From Promicromonospora panici (GTDB lineage: Bacteria > Actinomycetota > Actinomycetes > Actinomycetales > Cellulomonadaceae), in contig NZ_UWYY01000002.1 of assembly GCF_900608595.1 (NCBI RefSeq), forward strand, positions 186,001-250,000: a stretch of DNA of 64,000 bases. Reading direction: 5' to 3'. The number at the start of each line of letters is the position of its first letter. Position 1 is the first letter of the stretch. The notes under the pieces are model-generated. The model saw only the letters and a list, made by a program, of their open reading frames with translations. It ran no database searches and was not told the DNA's origin. Below are positions 1 to 8,913 of the stretch, piece after piece. Made by a program: the position numbers and the translations under genes.

Positions 1-634
1 GACGGCGCTTCGTGGGCCTGCTGACCTCCGTCAGACCCGCTGCCGCGAACGGGCCGGGCGTGCCGACGTTGGCCTCGCCCCATGAGACCTCCTGACCCTG
101 GTTCAGCACTATCGGGTATCCCTCGACAGCCTGGGCGCCCCGCTCCCGCGCGTGCTCGACGGCCGCCGCCGCGAGCTCGTACATCAGGCCCTGCTTGCGG
201 TAGCCGACGCGGACCGCGAAGCACGTGACCGCCCAGACACTGTCGTCGTCCTTGTCCTCGTGCCGGCCGGCCCACGGGACCTGGCTGCCCCGGTACCGCA
301 CGAATTCGATGCGGGGCGCCACGGCCACCCACCCGGCCGGCTCGGCGTCGACATAGGCGAGCAGGGCGCCCGACGTCGGAGAGACTCCACCGGCTGTACC
401 GCCCGCGGGGCTGTCCGCGGCGTCGGCCGCCATCCTGTCCGCCGGCCTGTCGTCGACCAGGCACGCGTCGAGCTGTTCCCGCAGGTGGTGCGCGCGCTCC
501 TCGACGGACAGGTACCACCAGGCGCGGTCGCCGAGCCGGATGCGCTGGCACTGGCAGTGGTGGGCGCCGCCGCGCGTGCCGAACACGGCCTGCACGTCGT
601 CCCACCGCTCCGGGGTGGCCGGCACGATCTCCAT
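1..634 (-). CDS. GNAT family N-acetyltransferase (3' end cut by window edge)
   Basis: About 211 codons are visible and the stop lies outside the window. The ATG at 634 opens MEIVPATPERWDD. The middle has the GNAT core: an AVxVGYRKQGL stretch matches the acetyl-CoA pyrophosphate loop (R/Q-x-x-G-x-G/A), followed by an Ala-rich helix ending in HARERGAQAVEGYP, typical of beta5/alpha4. A cytosolic acetyltransferase is the family expectation; the substrate cannot be told. It diverges from the methyltransferase that starts at 688. There is a Gly/Ala-rich insertion near residues 68-82. No clear ribosome site is seen upstream of the ATG. Confidence 0.8.
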   Translation of the reverse strand, partial: MEIVPATPERWDDVQAVFGTRGGAHHCQCQRIRLGDRAWWYLSVEERAHHLREQLDACLVDDRPADRMAADAADSPAGGTAGGVSPTSGALLAYVDAEPAGWVAVAPRIEFVRYRGSQVPWAGRHEDKDDDSVWAVTCFAVRVGYRKQGLMYELAAAAVEHARERGAQAVEGYPIVLNQGQEVSWGEANVGTPGPFAAAGLTEVSRPTKRR

Positions 635-687
635 GCCGGAAGGCTGGCACCGGTCACGACGCCGGGCAAGCGCCTAGGATCGGGCGG

Positions 688-1287
688 GTGTCCACCGACC
701 ACTACTTCACCGCTCAGCCCGCCTCGGACGACGAGCGCCGCACCCGCACCGTCCACCTCGCCGGGCGGGAGCTGGAGGTCGAGGTCGCATCGGGCGTGTT
801 CTCGCCCGGCGGGGTCGACAAGGGCACGGCGGTGCTGCTGAGCGAGGTGCCGGCGCCCCCGCCGTCGGGCAACTTGCTCGACCTGGGGTGCGGCTGGGGG
901 CCTATCACGATCTCCCTGGCACTGGAAGCGCCGCACGCCACCGTGTGGGCGGTCGACGTCAACGAGCGAGCCCTCGACCTGGTGCGCCGTAACGCGGAGC
1001 GGCTCGGCCTCGGCAACGTCCGCGCCGCCCTGCCCGACGACGTGCCCGCCGGCCTGACCTTCGACCTGTGCTGGTCGAATCCGCCGATCCGGGTGGGCAA
1101 GCAGGCGCTGCACGACCTCCTGAACCGCTGGCTGCCACGGCTGGAGGAAGGCGCCGAGGCGTGGCTCGTGGTGCAGAAGAACCTCGGCTCCGACTCGCTC
1201 GCCCGCTGGATCACCGACACGCTCGGCTTGCAGGTCGACCGGGAGGCGTCGTCCAAGGGATTCCGCGTCCTGCGCGTCGTGGGCTAG
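688..1287 (+). CDS. Class I SAM-dependent methyltransferase, RsmC-like
   Basis: 199 aa with a GTG start. Residues 63-71 (LLDLGCGWG) form the SAM-binding motif I, the acidic end of beta2 is at AVDVNE, and NPPI at 131-134 is the N-PP-[FYI] motif of methyltransferases acting on the exocyclic amine of nucleobases. The layout (short N-terminal part, Rossmann fold, NPP) matches the catalytic half of RsmC, the 16S rRNA G1207 N2-methyltransferase. Single-domain actinobacterial members are common, but the rRNA target is only inferred. Its stop overlaps the stop of the convergent dapF by 4 nt (1284-1287). Confidence 0.85.
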   Translation: MSTDHYFTAQPASDDERRTRTVHLAGRELEVEVASGVFSPGGVDKGTAVLLSEVPAPPPSGNLLDLGCGWGPITISLALEAPHATVWAVDVNERALDLVRRNAERLGLGNVRAALPDDVPAGLTFDLCWSNPPIRVGKQALHDLLNRWLPRLEEGAEAWLVVQKNLGSDSLARWITDTLGLQVDREASSKGFRVLRVVG

Positions 1288-2249
1288 CGCGCGACCTGGC
1301 CCGAGTACACCAGCTCCGCGGGGCCTGCCAGCTCGACGTTGCCGCTCGGCAGGACGCGCACCCGCACCTCGCCGCCCGGCACCTCGACGATCCACGTGTC
1401 GGGCGCGCCGTCGCCGGACGCGCCACCCTGCCAGGTCCGCACCGCGAGCGCCGCGGCACACGCGCCGGTGCCGCACGACGGCGTCTCGCCGACGCCGCGC
1501 TCGTGTACCCGCATGCGCAGCCGCCCGACGACGCCGTCGGGACCCTCCTCCTCGCCGAGCGGCACCACGAGCTCGACGTTCGTGCCGTGCGGCGGGAGCG
1601 GCGCGACCTCGGGGGCGTGGAAGAGCTCGAGCGACTCGAGCTCTTCCACGCTGGCGAGGGCGACGACCGTGTGCGGGTTGCCGAGGTCCACGCTCAGGGC
1701 CGGACGGGGCCTGGTCCAGCCGCGGACCGCTACCGCGGCGTCGTACCCGTCGGCGACGGCGGTCTCGCCGCCGGGCAGGAACCAGGGGCCCATGTCGACG
1801 GCGTACCAGCCGCCCGGCTCCTTGGTGACGCGCTTGACGCCGGCGCGGGTGCCGAGGCTGAGCGGGCCGGCGGACAGGTCGGCGAGCCCTTCCTGCTCGG
1901 CGAACGCCGCGAAGACGCGCACGCCGTTGCCGCACATCTCGGCGATCGAGCCGTCGTGGTTGCGGTAGTCCATGAACCACTCGGCCGTCGGGTCCTGCGC
2001 CAGCGCCGCCTGGGCGGTCTCCTCGCCCGCGCGGGCGAGCGCCGCCGTGGGGGCGAGCCGGATCACGCCGTCGCCGCCGATGCCGCTGCGGCGGTCGGCG
2101 AGCCGGCGCACGTCGTCCGGGCCGAGGTCGAGCACGCCCTCGGGGTCCGCGATCAGCACGAAGTCGTTCTGCGTGCCGTGCCCCTTCGTGAAGGTGAGCG
2201 TGCCGGGCGTCGGGGCGGAGGGCACAGGGCTGGTCGCGGGCTGCGTCAT
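1284..2249 (-). CDS. dapF: Diaminopimelate epimerase
   Basis: 321 aa cytosolic enzyme converting LL- to meso-diaminopimelate for lysine and peptidoglycan. Both active-site cysteines are present in their usual settings: Cys106 in MCGNGVR and Cys259 in SCGTGAC. The N-terminus FTKGHGTQNDF is the family signature after a short Pro/Ala-rich leader; a start a few codons downstream is possible. ATG at 2249 overlaps the miaA stop (ATGA), so translation is probably coupled. miaA-dapF adjacency is the usual actinobacterial order. Confidence 0.97.
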   Translation of the reverse strand: MTQPATSPVPSAPTPGTLTFTKGHGTQNDFVLIADPEGVLDLGPDDVRRLADRRSGIGGDGVIRLAPTAALARAGEETAQAALAQDPTAEWFMDYRNHDGSIAEMCGNGVRVFAAFAEQEGLADLSAGPLSLGTRAGVKRVTKEPGGWYAVDMGPWFLPGGETAVADGYDAAVAVRGWTRPRPALSVDLGNPHTVVALASVEELESLELFHAPEVAPLPPHGTNVELVVPLGEEEGPDGVVGRLRMRVHERGVGETPSCGTGACAAALAVRTWQGGASGDGAPDTWIVEVPGGEVRVRVLPSGNVELAGPAELVYSGQVAR

Positions 2250-3262
2250 GAGCCCAGGCTACGGCGCACGGGCTCGGTGCCCACAACGGGCAAGGTCCCG
2301 GCGTCGGCGGCGGCCACGATCTCGAGGGCCTGCTCCAGCAGGCGGGGGGAGGCGGCGTCGAGCCAGTGCACGCGGGGGTCGCGCCCGAACCAGCCCATCT
2401 GCTTGCGGGCCAGCCGCCGGGTGTTCGCGGTGACGGCCTCACGGGCCTCCGTCTCCGTGTACTCGCCGCGCCACCAGGCGAGCACCTCCGCGTACCCGAC
2501 GGCGCGGGCGGCGGTCACCCCGAGGCCGGCCCCGGTGCCGCCCTGCTCGGGGCTCGCGAGGCCGCGCACCTCGTCCACGAGGCCCGCGTCCCACATGCGG
2601 TCCACGCGGCCCGCGACGCGCGCGTCCAGCATCTCGCGCGAGCAGTCCAGCCCGATCTGCACCGCGGGCCGCACGTACTCCTGCCGCGGCAGATTGGCCG
2701 TGTAGGGGCGGCCGGTGATCTCGATGACCTCCAGCGCGCGCACGATGCGGCGGGTGTTGTGCGGGCCGATGCTCGTCGCGGCCTGCGGGTCGAGCCGCTC
2801 CAGCTCGGCGTGCAGCGCGCGGCGGCCCTCGGCCTCGGCACGCGCCTCCAGGCGTGCCCGGATCTCGGGGTCGGTGCCCGGGAAGTCCATGGCGTCCAGG
2901 AGGGCACGCACGTACAGCCCCGATCCGCCGACGACGACGGCGCGCGCCCCCCGCCCGGCTATCGCGTCCAGGTCGGCGCGTCCTGCCTCCTGGTAGCGCG
3001 CCACGGAGGCGTCCTGCACCGGGTCCAGGACGTCGAGCTGGTGGTGCACGATCCCGCGGCGCTCGGCCGGCGGCACCTTGGCCGTGCCGACGTCCATGCC
3101 GCGGTAGAGCTGGTAGGCGTCGGCGTTGACGATCTCGGCGCGGACCTCAGCTGGGGTGGCGGATGCTGCGGCGGGCTCCGCCGTCCCGAGCGCCTGGGCC
3201 AGGTCGAGCGCGAGGTCCGACTTTCCGGTGGCGGTGGGACCCACGACGGCGACGACTATCAC
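2246..3262 (-). CDS. miaA: tRNA dimethylallyltransferase
   Basis: 338 aa. Transfers dimethylallyl from DMAPP to N6 of A37 in tRNAs reading UNN codons; MiaB later methylthiolates the product. The P-loop GPTATGKS lies at residues 8-15, followed by the substrate motif around DAYQLYRGMDVGTAK and the GGSGLYVRALL helix typical of MiaA. A short Ala-rich insertion (residues 30-42) is present near the P-loop helix. It overlaps the next gene by 4 nt and the preceding gene (stop at 3259) by 4 nt, so these three genes form one coupled unit. Confidence 0.97.
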   Translation of the reverse strand: MIVVAVVGPTATGKSDLALDLAQALGTAEPAAASATPAEVRAEIVNADAYQLYRGMDVGTAKVPPAERRGIVHHQLDVLDPVQDASVARYQEAGRADLDAIAGRGARAVVVGGSGLYVRALLDAMDFPGTDPEIRARLEARAEAEGRRALHAELERLDPQAATSIGPHNTRRIVRALEVIEITGRPYTANLPRQEYVRPAVQIGLDCSREMLDARVAGRVDRMWDAGLVDEVRGLASPEQGGTGAGLGVTAARAVGYAEVLAWWRGEYTETEAREAVTANTRRLARKQMGWFGRDPRVHWLDAASPRLLEQALEIVAAADAGTLPVVGTEPVRRSLGS

Positions 3263-3882
3263 GCGGCAACCCTACGGTCCGACAAGGTGGTCACCCGGTA
3301 CCGGGGCGGCAGGTGGTCGTGCGACTGCTCGAACACCTGGACGTCGGCGTGCCAGGCGTCGGCACCGGCCGCGCGTAGCGCCGCCTGGATCCCGTCCGTG
3401 AGCGCCCCGGGACCGCTGTCCAGCCCGCCGGGCACTCCCCCGCCCGCGACGACCAGACCGGCGGCACCACGAAGCAGGTCGGCCGCTGCGTCGTCGAGCG
3501 GGGATCCGCCGGACGGCACCTCCAGTGTCTCGACGTCGGCGGCCCGGTCGCCCAGCACGTCCGCGAGCGCCAGGAGCGCGACAGACGCACCGGTGCCGGC
3601 GGGGGCGCCGTCCGCCCAGGATGTGGTCGCCGCGGCGGCGGGCAGCCAGCGGTCGCCGATGCCCGAACCAGCGAGCGACGGGCGCATGCGTCCATGCCTG
3701 GGCGCGGGTCCGTGGGCGAGGACCAGCGGCAGCCGGCCCCCGGCGGTGAGCTCCACGAGGGCCGCCCGAACCGCGCCACGAACGGCCGCGAACGGGTCCG
3801 GCCGCAGGCCAGGGGCCAGGCCGGGAACGAGCAACGGGGTCGCAGGCAGGATCACGGCGCGCACGATCGATGAAACTAGCAC
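3259..3882 (-). CDS. Conserved hypothetical, LigB/class III extradiol dioxygenase-like
   Basis: About 207 aa from the GTG chosen at 3882; an in-frame GTG at 3864 is also possible, and neither has a clear ribosome site. The open frame extends upstream to 4035, but that part would overlap the promoter and start of the divergent YbjN gene. The product begins VRAVILPATPLLVPGL and has two repeated small-residue-rich halves (LPLVLAHGP; GLVVAGGGVPGG). This gene occupies the slot between miaB and miaA held in many actinobacteria by an alanine-rich protein of unknown function. I do not see the metal-binding His set of an active extradiol dioxygenase, so function is unknown. Stop overlaps the miaA start. 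Confidence 0.7.
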   Translation of the reverse strand: MLVSSIVRAVILPATPLLVPGLAPGLRPDPFAAVRGAVRAALVELTAGGRLPLVLAHGPAPRHGRMRPSLAGSGIGDRWLPAAAATTSWADGAPAGTGASVALLALADVLGDRAADVETLEVPSGGSPLDDAAADLLRGAAGLVVAGGGVPGGLDSGPGALTDGIQAALRAAGADAWHADVQVFEQSHDHLPPRYRVTTLSDRRVAA

Positions 3883-3976
3883 CAGGCCCGGCCGTTGGCC
3901 GTTCCTGGACGATTCCACCCTATTTCTCACGCGTTCGACGCAGCGGGGGACACGGTCTGGCGGGTACTGTGGGCTG

Positions 3977-4576
3977 GTGAGGTTCTTCGGGTCACGACGC
4001 CGGAACACGGCGGGCGACGGCGACCGTGCGGCCACCAGCCCGCAACAGCCCGAGCCCAGGGAACTCGACGACGACGAGCTGCGGGCACAGGTCGAGGGCG
4101 TACTGCTCCGAGAGCTGACGGGCGGTCTCGACGATCCCTCCTCCGTTCCCCAGCCCCTGACGCGCGACCGTGTGGTCGAGTGGCTGGGTGAGAACGGGTT
4201 CAGCTATTTCGTGGACTCCGAGGGCGACGTCGGCGGGCTGTGGCATGGCTGGCTCTTCTACTTCCTGATGGTCGGCGAGAGCTCCGAGGTGCTCCAGGTG
4301 CGCGGGCAGTGGCACCGGGATCTCACCATCGAGCGGCTCGAGGAGATCCTTGAGCTCTGCAACGAGTGGAACGCGGAGCGCATCTGGCCCAAGACGTACG
4401 TCCGGGTCCGCGACAACGGTGCGGTGCTGGTCTACACCGAGGTCACGGTCGACCTCGAGCACGGTGTCACGGAGGATCAGCTCGACCAGCTCCTGCAGTG
4501 CGGGCTGACCACCGGGTCCATGTTCTTCGAGCATCTGGACGAGACGTACCCCGACCCGCTGAGGTCCGCGCCATGA
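3977..4576 (+). CDS. YbjN domain-containing protein (first of two)
   Basis: 199 aa from a GTG at 3977. The C-terminal 130 residues are a YbjN domain (VVEWLGENGFSYFVDSEGDV, then LQVRGQW, CNEWNAERIWPKTYV, VDLEHGVTEDQL). YbjN proteins adopt a type III secretion chaperone-like fold; the actinobacterial role is unknown. The N-terminus is charged and Gln/Pro-rich. Its TGA overlaps the ATG of a second YbjN gene (ATGA, 4573-4576). Divergent from the miaA-dapF unit. Confidence 0.85.
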   Translation: MRFFGSRRRNTAGDGDRAATSPQQPEPRELDDDELRAQVEGVLLRELTGGLDDPSSVPQPLTRDRVVEWLGENGFSYFVDSEGDVGGLWHGWLFYFLMVGESSEVLQVRGQWHRDLTIERLEEILELCNEWNAERIWPKTYVRVRDNGAVLVYTEVTVDLEHGVTEDQLDQLLQCGLTTGSMFFEHLDETYPDPLRSAP

Positions 4577-5157
4577 GCGCGGCCCGGAGCGGAGGCGGCG
4601 CCGGCCGCTGGCTCGCACGACTGCTCAACCCGCGACCGCCGGCCGCGCGGCGCACGTCCGGCACACAGACGCGCACCCTCGCGAACGTCCAGGTGGACAA
4701 GCCGCGTCCCCTGAGCACGCAGCGGGTCGGCGACGACCTCTCGCGCCGCGGCTACCGGTTCCGGATCGACGACGACGGCGACGTGACCGGCACCTGGGAC
4801 GGCAACCGGTTCTGGTTCCTGCTGCTCGGTGAGCACGACGAGATCCTGCAGGTCCGCGGCCGCTGGGCCGGTGCGCTCCCGACGGGCGCACGACTGGCCG
4901 TGCTGCAGGCGGCGAACGACTGGAACCGTGAGCGCATCTGGCCCAAGGTCTACACCCGCGAGGAGAGCTCCGGGCTCGCGCTGTACGCGGAGGTGTCCGT
5001 CGACTTCGAGCACGGCGCCACGGAGGAGCAGCTCGCCCAGACCGTGTCGTGCGGCCTGGTGACGGCGAGCCAGTTCTTCTCGACGGTGGCCTCGCTGGCC
5101 CCGCCCCCGGACACGGAACCGGGCGCCGAACCGGACCCGGGCGACACCGCGAAGTAG
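4573..5157 (+). CDS. YbjN domain-containing protein (second of two)
   Basis: 194 aa; ATG at 4573 overlaps the stop of the first YbjN gene. A basic N-terminus (residues 1-45) precedes a YbjN domain with the same landmarks as its neighbour: LSRRGYRFRIDDDGDVTG, ILQVRGRW, ANDWNRERIWPKVY, VDFEHGATEEQL. The two domains are clearly paralogous yet diverged, which fits a heterodimer or paired-subunit arrangement (inference). The tail is Pro/Glu/Asp-rich and ends GDTAK; the last codons run into a terminator-like hairpin. Confidence 0.85.
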   Translation: MSAARSGGGAGRWLARLLNPRPPAARRTSGTQTRTLANVQVDKPRPLSTQRVGDDLSRRGYRFRIDDDGDVTGTWDGNRFWFLLLGEHDEILQVRGRWAGALPTGARLAVLQAANDWNRERIWPKVYTREESSGLALYAEVSVDFEHGATEEQLAQTVSCGLVTASQFFSTVASLAPPPDTEPGAEPDPGDTAK

Positions 5158-5186
5158 AACTCTGGCGAGGTAGAACTCTGGCGAGG
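5155..5186. repeat. Tandem 16-nt direct repeat at the 3' end of YbjN2
   Basis: Two exact, directly adjacent copies of TAGAACTCTGGCGAGG at 5155-5170 and 5171-5186. The first copy begins with the TAG stop of YbjN2. Either copy can pair with the inverted arm at 5211-5224, giving alternative terminator stems. Confidence 0.85.
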
Positions 5187-5234
5187 TGGAACCGCAGGTC
5201 TTGCTGTGTTCTATCTCGCCAGAGCCCTACCTCG
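5166..5234. terminator. Bidirectional hairpin between YbjN2 and miaB
   Basis: Arms 5166-5185 and 5215-5234 pair over 20 positions with a 2-nt mismatch. The stem overlaps the miaB stop codon (5227-5229). The left arm lies in a 16-nt tandem direct repeat (5155-5170 and 5171-5186). The position between convergent genes fits a shared terminator. Confidence 0.7.
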
Positions 5235-6903
5235 CGCGGAGGGTCGGCAGGCCCAGCGAGACCGGGCCCGACGGCGCCGCGGTGCCGTGCGAGTGCTCGT
5301 CCCCTCCCCCTCCGAGCCGCGCCTTCTCGCGCGCTGCCCAGGCGTCACCCGAGCGCGTACGCCGCACGGCGAGAGGACCGGAGGTGACTCGGTCGGCGAT
5401 CAGGTGGTGCGGCGCCGCATGTGTCACGGTCACGGTCACCATGTCGCCGGGACGAGGGAGTCCCGCGGGAACTTCGTCCGACAGGCGCGGGTCGTCCAGG
5501 CCCAGCGGCGCCTGCGTGAGGTCCACGTCGCTGAGCGGCGCACCCGGGGCGACCACGGCGTCGTCGGACAGCGCGAAGTGCACGAGGCGGTTGTCGGCGG
5601 CGCGGCCGGACAGGCGATGCATCGCGCCGTCCTTGCGGCCGGAGCCCTCGGCGACGAGGACCTCGAGCGTGCGCCCCACCTGCTTGTCCGCCTCCTCGGC
5701 GCCGATGCGCTCCTGCAGGGCGAGCAGGCGCTCGAACCGCTCCTGCACGACCTCCTTGGGCAGCTGGTCGTCCATGGTCGCGGCCGGCGTACCGGGGCGC
5801 GGCGAGTACTGGAAGCTGAACGCCGAGCTGAACCGGGAGGCCTCGACCACGCGCATGGTCTCCAGGAAGTCCTCCTCGGTCTCGCCGGGGAAGCCGACGA
5901 TGATGTCGGTGGTGATGGCGGCGTCGGGCATCGCGGCGCGGACGCGCTCCAGGATGCCGAGGAACTTCTCCGAGCGGTACGAGCGGCGCATGGCGCGCAG
6001 GATCCGGTCGGAGCCGGACTGCAGCGGCATGTGCAGCTGCGGCATCACGTTCGGCGTCTCGGCCATGGCGGCGATGACGTCGTCGGTGAACGCGGCGGGG
6101 TGCGGGGACGTGAACCGCACCCGCTCCAGGCCCTCGATCCGGCCGCACGCTCGCAGGAGCTTGGCGAACGCACCGCGGTCGCCGAACTCGACGCCATAGC
6201 TGTTCACGTTCTGGCCCAGCAGCGTCACCTCGATCGCGCCGGCCGCCACAAGCGCCTCGACCTCGGCCAGGATCTCCCCGGGCCGGCGGTCACGCTCCTT
6301 GCCGCGCAGGTGCGGCACTATGCAGAAGGTGCAGGTGTTGTTACAGCCCACCGAGATGCTGACCCAGCCGGCGTAGACGGACTCGCGCTTGGTCGGCAGC
6401 GTGGACGGGAAGACCTGCAGGGACTCGGCGATCTCCACCTGCGCCGCCTCGTTGTGCCGAGCGCGCTCCAGCAGCACCGGCAGGGCATCGAGATTGTGCG
6501 TGCCGAACACGACGTCGACCCACGGCGCCTTCGCGACGATGTCGCCGCGGTCCTTCTGGGCCAGGCACCCGCCGACGGCGATCTGCATGCCCGGACGCGC
6601 CGCCTTGATGCCGGCGAGCTGGCCGAGGTTCCCGTACAGCTTGTTCGCCGCGTTCTCGCGGACGGCGCACGTGTTGATGACGACGACGTCGGCCGAGCTC
6701 GCCGCCTCGTCCTCGCTGGAGGCGCGCGTGTAGCCGGCCTCCTCGAGCATGCCGGCCATGTGTTCCGAGTCGTGCACGTTCATCTGGCAGCCCAGCGTGC
6801 GGACCATATAGGTACGAGGATGCTGTTCCGGTGCCTCGTCACGGACAACGGTGTCGGTCGCGGCGGCGTCGGAAAGGGCGGGGGTGAGGGCGGTCGTGGA
6901 CAT
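5227..6903 (-). CDS. miaB: tRNA-2-methylthio-N6-dimethylallyladenosine synthase
   Basis: 558 aa from ATG at 6903 ([10 protein letters not shown]); an upstream ATG at 6969 is in frame but less likely. Radical-SAM methylthiotransferase that adds a methylthio group at C2 of i6A37, after MiaA. The N-terminal UPF0004 domain begins [18 protein letters not shown] with the first cluster cysteine. The radical-SAM cluster motif is CNNTCTFC (C-x3-C-x2-C). A TRAM-like domain follows, then an actinobacterial tail of about 90 residues. The 3' end lies in a terminator hairpin shared with YbjN2. Confidence 0.96.
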   Translation of the reverse strand: MSTTALTPALSDAAATDTVVRDEAPEQHPRTYMVRTLGCQMNVHDSEHMAGMLEEAGYTRASSEDEAASSADVVVINTCAVRENAANKLYGNLGQLAGIKAARPGMQIAVGGCLAQKDRGDIVAKAPWVDVVFGTHNLDALPVLLERARHNEAAQVEIAESLQVFPSTLPTKRESVYAGWVSISVGCNNTCTFCIVPHLRGKERDRRPGEILAEVEALVAAGAIEVTLLGQNVNSYGVEFGDRGAFAKLLRACGRIEGLERVRFTSPHPAAFTDDVIAAMAETPNVMPQLHMPLQSGSDRILRAMRRSYRSEKFLGILERVRAAMPDAAITTDIIVGFPGETEEDFLETMRVVEASRFSSAFSFQYSPRPGTPAATMDDQLPKEVVQERFERLLALQERIGAEEADKQVGRTLEVLVAEGSGRKDGAMHRLSGRAADNRLVHFALSDDAVVAPGAPLSDVDLTQAPLGLDDPRLSDEVPAGLPRPGDMVTVTVTHAAPHHLIADRVTSGPLAVRRTRSGDAWAAREKARLGGGGDEHSHGTAAPSGPVSLGLPTLRAR

Positions 6904-7011
6904 CGAGTCGATTTTACGGCCCCTGTCGAACCGCGCCGAACAGTGCAGATCCAGCCCCATAGCGGGCATCTGTTACCGAAACGTTGTGCCCGGATGACCC
7001 GTCGACTTGGT

Positions 7012-7041
7012 CCTTGAAACATCGGATCGTTAGGTTCAAGG
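7012..7041. promoter_or_regulatory. Inverted repeat over the gluA ribosome-binding region
   Basis: CCTTGAA at 7012-7018 and TTCAAGG at 7035-7041 form perfect 7-nt arms with a 16-nt spacer, ending one base before the ATG at 7043. The TAGG at 7031-7034 is the only reasonably spaced ribosome site and sits in the loop. It could be an operator or an RNA hairpin controlling initiation; which is not determined. Confidence 0.5.
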
Positions 7042-7042
7042 G

Positions 7043-7858
7043 ATGGACCAGAGCACCCCGACCACCGGCCAACCGGCGGCCGACGAGACCGTGGACGCTC
7101 CGACGTCGGACCGCGTCCTCGGGGCGCCCCTCGTAGAGCTGAAGAACGTGAACAAGCACTTCGGTGCGCTGCACGTCTTGCAGGACATCGACCTCACCGT
7201 CCGCAAGGGCGAGGTGCTGGTCGTGATCGGCCCGTCCGGGTCCGGCAAGTCGACGCTGTGCAGGGCGATCAACCGCCTGGAGACCATCGACGACGGCACC
7301 ATCAGCGTCGACGGCAAGACCCTCCCCGAGGAGGGCAAGGCGCTCGCACAGCTGCGCGCCGAGGTCGGCATGGTCTTCCAGTCGTTCAACCTGTTCGCGC
7401 ACAAGACCGTGCTCGACAACGTGACCCTCGGGCCGCGCAAGGTCCGCGGCCTGAGCAAGAAGGCCGCCGAGGCAGAGGCCATGACCCTGCTCGACCGCGT
7501 GGGCGTGGCCAACCAGGCCGGCAAGATGCCCGCCCAGCTCTCCGGCGGCCAGCAGCAGCGCGTGGCGATCGCCCGCGCTCTGGCGATGCACCCCAAGGTG
7601 ATGCTCTTCGACGAGCCGACGTCGGCGCTCGACCCGGAGATGATCAACGAGGTGCTCGACGCCATGGTGGCGCTCGCCCAGGAGGGCATGACCATGATCG
7701 TCGTCACGCACGAGATGGGCTTCGCCCGCAAGGCCGCGAACCGCGTGGTCTTCATGGCTGACGGCCAGATCGTCGAAGAAGCTCCCCCCGAGGAGTTCTT
7801 CACGGCGCCCAAGAGCGAGCGGGCGCGCGACTTCCTCTCCAAGATCCTTACCCACTGA
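7043..7858 (+). CDS. gluA: Amino-acid (glutamate-type) ABC transporter ATP-binding protein
   Basis: 271 aa. Walker [10 protein letters not shown] is at residues 63-71, the ABC signature LSGGQQQR near 166-173 and Walker [10 protein letters not shown] near 189-197; the switch His is in VVTHEMGF. It belongs to the polar amino-acid uptake (HisP/GlnQ/GluA) branch. A 30-residue Thr/Asp/Ala leader precedes the NBD. It heads the four-gene operon gluA-gluB-gluC-gluD, the same order as the Corynebacterium glutamate uptake system; substrate assignment rests on this order and on similarity. Confidence 0.92.
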   Translation: MDQSTPTTGQPAADETVDAPTSDRVLGAPLVELKNVNKHFGALHVLQDIDLTVRKGEVLVVIGPSGSGKSTLCRAINRLETIDDGTISVDGKTLPEEGKALAQLRAEVGMVFQSFNLFAHKTVLDNVTLGPRKVRGLSKKAAEAEAMTLLDRVGVANQAGKMPAQLSGGQQQRVAIARALAMHPKVMLFDEPTSALDPEMINEVLDAMVALAQEGMTMIVVTHEMGFARKAANRVVFMADGQIVEEAPPEEFFTAPKSERARDFLSKILTH

Positions 7859-7920
7859 TCTTCACTGACTGATCCCAGCCAAGGGTTCCGCAACGGATCC
7901 CGAACTACCGAAGGGGAATC

Positions 7921-8775
7921 ATGCGTAAGCACACCATGGGGCTGCTGGCGATGGCGGCAGCATCTGCTCTCGCGCTCTCGGCCTGCAGTGGTGCCGAGGT
8001 CGGCGAGCCGACCGGCGAGGACACCGCCGCCGGCGGCGGCGAGACCATCCGCATCGGCATCAAGTACGACCAGCCGGGCCTGGGCCTCCAGGAGGGCGAC
8101 GAGTTCACAGGCTTCGACACCGACGTCGCCCGTTACGTCGCCGAAAAGCTCGGTTACTCCGAAGACCAGATCGAGTTCGTCGAGACCATCTCGGCCAACC
8201 GCGAGACGGCGCTGCAGAACGGCGACGTCGACATGATCTTCGCCACCTACTCGATCACCGACGAGCGCAAGGCGCTCATCGACTTCGCCGGCCCGTACTT
8301 CGTCGCCGGTCAGGACCTGCTGGTCGCCGCCGACAACACCGACATCACCGGCCCGGAGGACCTGGAGGGCAAGAACCTCTGCTCGGTCACCGGTTCGACG
8401 TCGGCGGAGAACATCAAGAACGACTACGCCGAGGGCGTGCAGCTCGTGGAGCGCCCCGGCTACGCCGACTGCGCCACCGCCCTTGCCTCCGGTGCGGTCG
8501 ACGCCGTCACCACCGACGACATCATCCTCGCCGGCCTGGCCGCGACCGAGGAGAACGCCGGCAAGTTCAAGGTCGTCGGCGCGCCCTTCTCCGAGGAGCG
8601 CTACGGCGTGGGCCTGCCCGACGGCAGCACGGACCGCTGCGAGGAGGTCAACACGGCGATCGCCGAGATGATCGAGGACGGCACGTGGGAGGAGCTCGTG
8701 GCCAGCAACACCGAGGGCGCCGACTACACCCCGAACGCGGACCTCAACCCGCCGGAGCAGGACGCCTGCGAGTGA
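7921..8775 (+). CDS. gluB: Glutamate-type ABC transporter substrate-binding lipoprotein
   Basis: 284 aa. Signal peptide with lipobox LSAC at residues 19-22; Cys22 is the predicted lipid anchor. The mature part is a type II periplasmic-binding fold of the SBP_bac_3 family: IGIKYDQPGLG, then FTGFDTDVARYVAEKLGY, and a hinge around ITDERKALIDFAGPYFVAGQ, all typical of Glu/Gln/Asp binders. A GGGGAATC-type ribosome site lies before the ATG, 62 nt after gluA. A strong hairpin follows it before gluC. Confidence 0.92.
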   Translation: MRKHTMGLLAMAAASALALSACSGAEVGEPTGEDTAAGGGETIRIGIKYDQPGLGLQEGDEFTGFDTDVARYVAEKLGYSEDQIEFVETISANRETALQNGDVDMIFATYSITDERKALIDFAGPYFVAGQDLLVAADNTDITGPEDLEGKNLCSVTGSTSAENIKNDYAEGVQLVERPGYADCATALASGAVDAVTTDDIILAGLAATEENAGKFKVVGAPFSEERYGVGLPDGSTDRCEEVNTAIAEMIEDGTWEELVASNTEGADYTPNADLNPPEQDACE

Positions 8776-8800
8776 CCCTGCTGACCACCGTCTGATCACC

Positions 8801-8855
8801 GTGCCCGGCGCCCGACCGGCCGCCTCCCGGGCGGCTACCGTCCGGCGCCGGGCAC
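8801..8855 (+). promoter_or_regulatory. Intercistronic hairpin between gluB and gluC
   Basis: GTGCCCGGCGCC (8801-8812) pairs perfectly with GGCGCCGGGCAC (8844-8855), and the enclosed segment folds on GCCGCC/GGCGGC. It lies in the only sizeable gap of the operon. Such structures downstream of binding-protein genes often stabilise the upstream mRNA or attenuate the permease genes; that role here is inferred. Confidence 0.6.
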
Positions 8856-8913
8856 GTCCGGCGTCGTCGGCCGTGCCACGACGCCCCTGACCATCCCCTC
8901 CTGAAAGGTGACC

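Noticed and set aside
1068..2705. 545-codon plus-strand frame over dapF and miaA.
   Set aside because: Shadow of two clearly recognised genes on the other strand; no homology-like motif in its product.
3883..4035. Upstream extension of the LigB-like gene to an ATG at 4035.
   Set aside because: It would overlap the promoter and start of the divergent YbjN gene, and its residues are Arg/Ser-rich without family similarity.
6970..7000. GTTAC/GAAAC-type pieces upstream of gluA that resemble GlnR-box halves.
   Set aside because: The spacing is 1 nt rather than the 6 nt expected between half-sites, so no GlnR box can be claimed.
5206..7017. 603-codon plus-strand frame antisense to miaB.
   Set aside because: miaB carries its Fe-S cysteines and radical-SAM motif in the minus frame; the antisense product is low-complexity.
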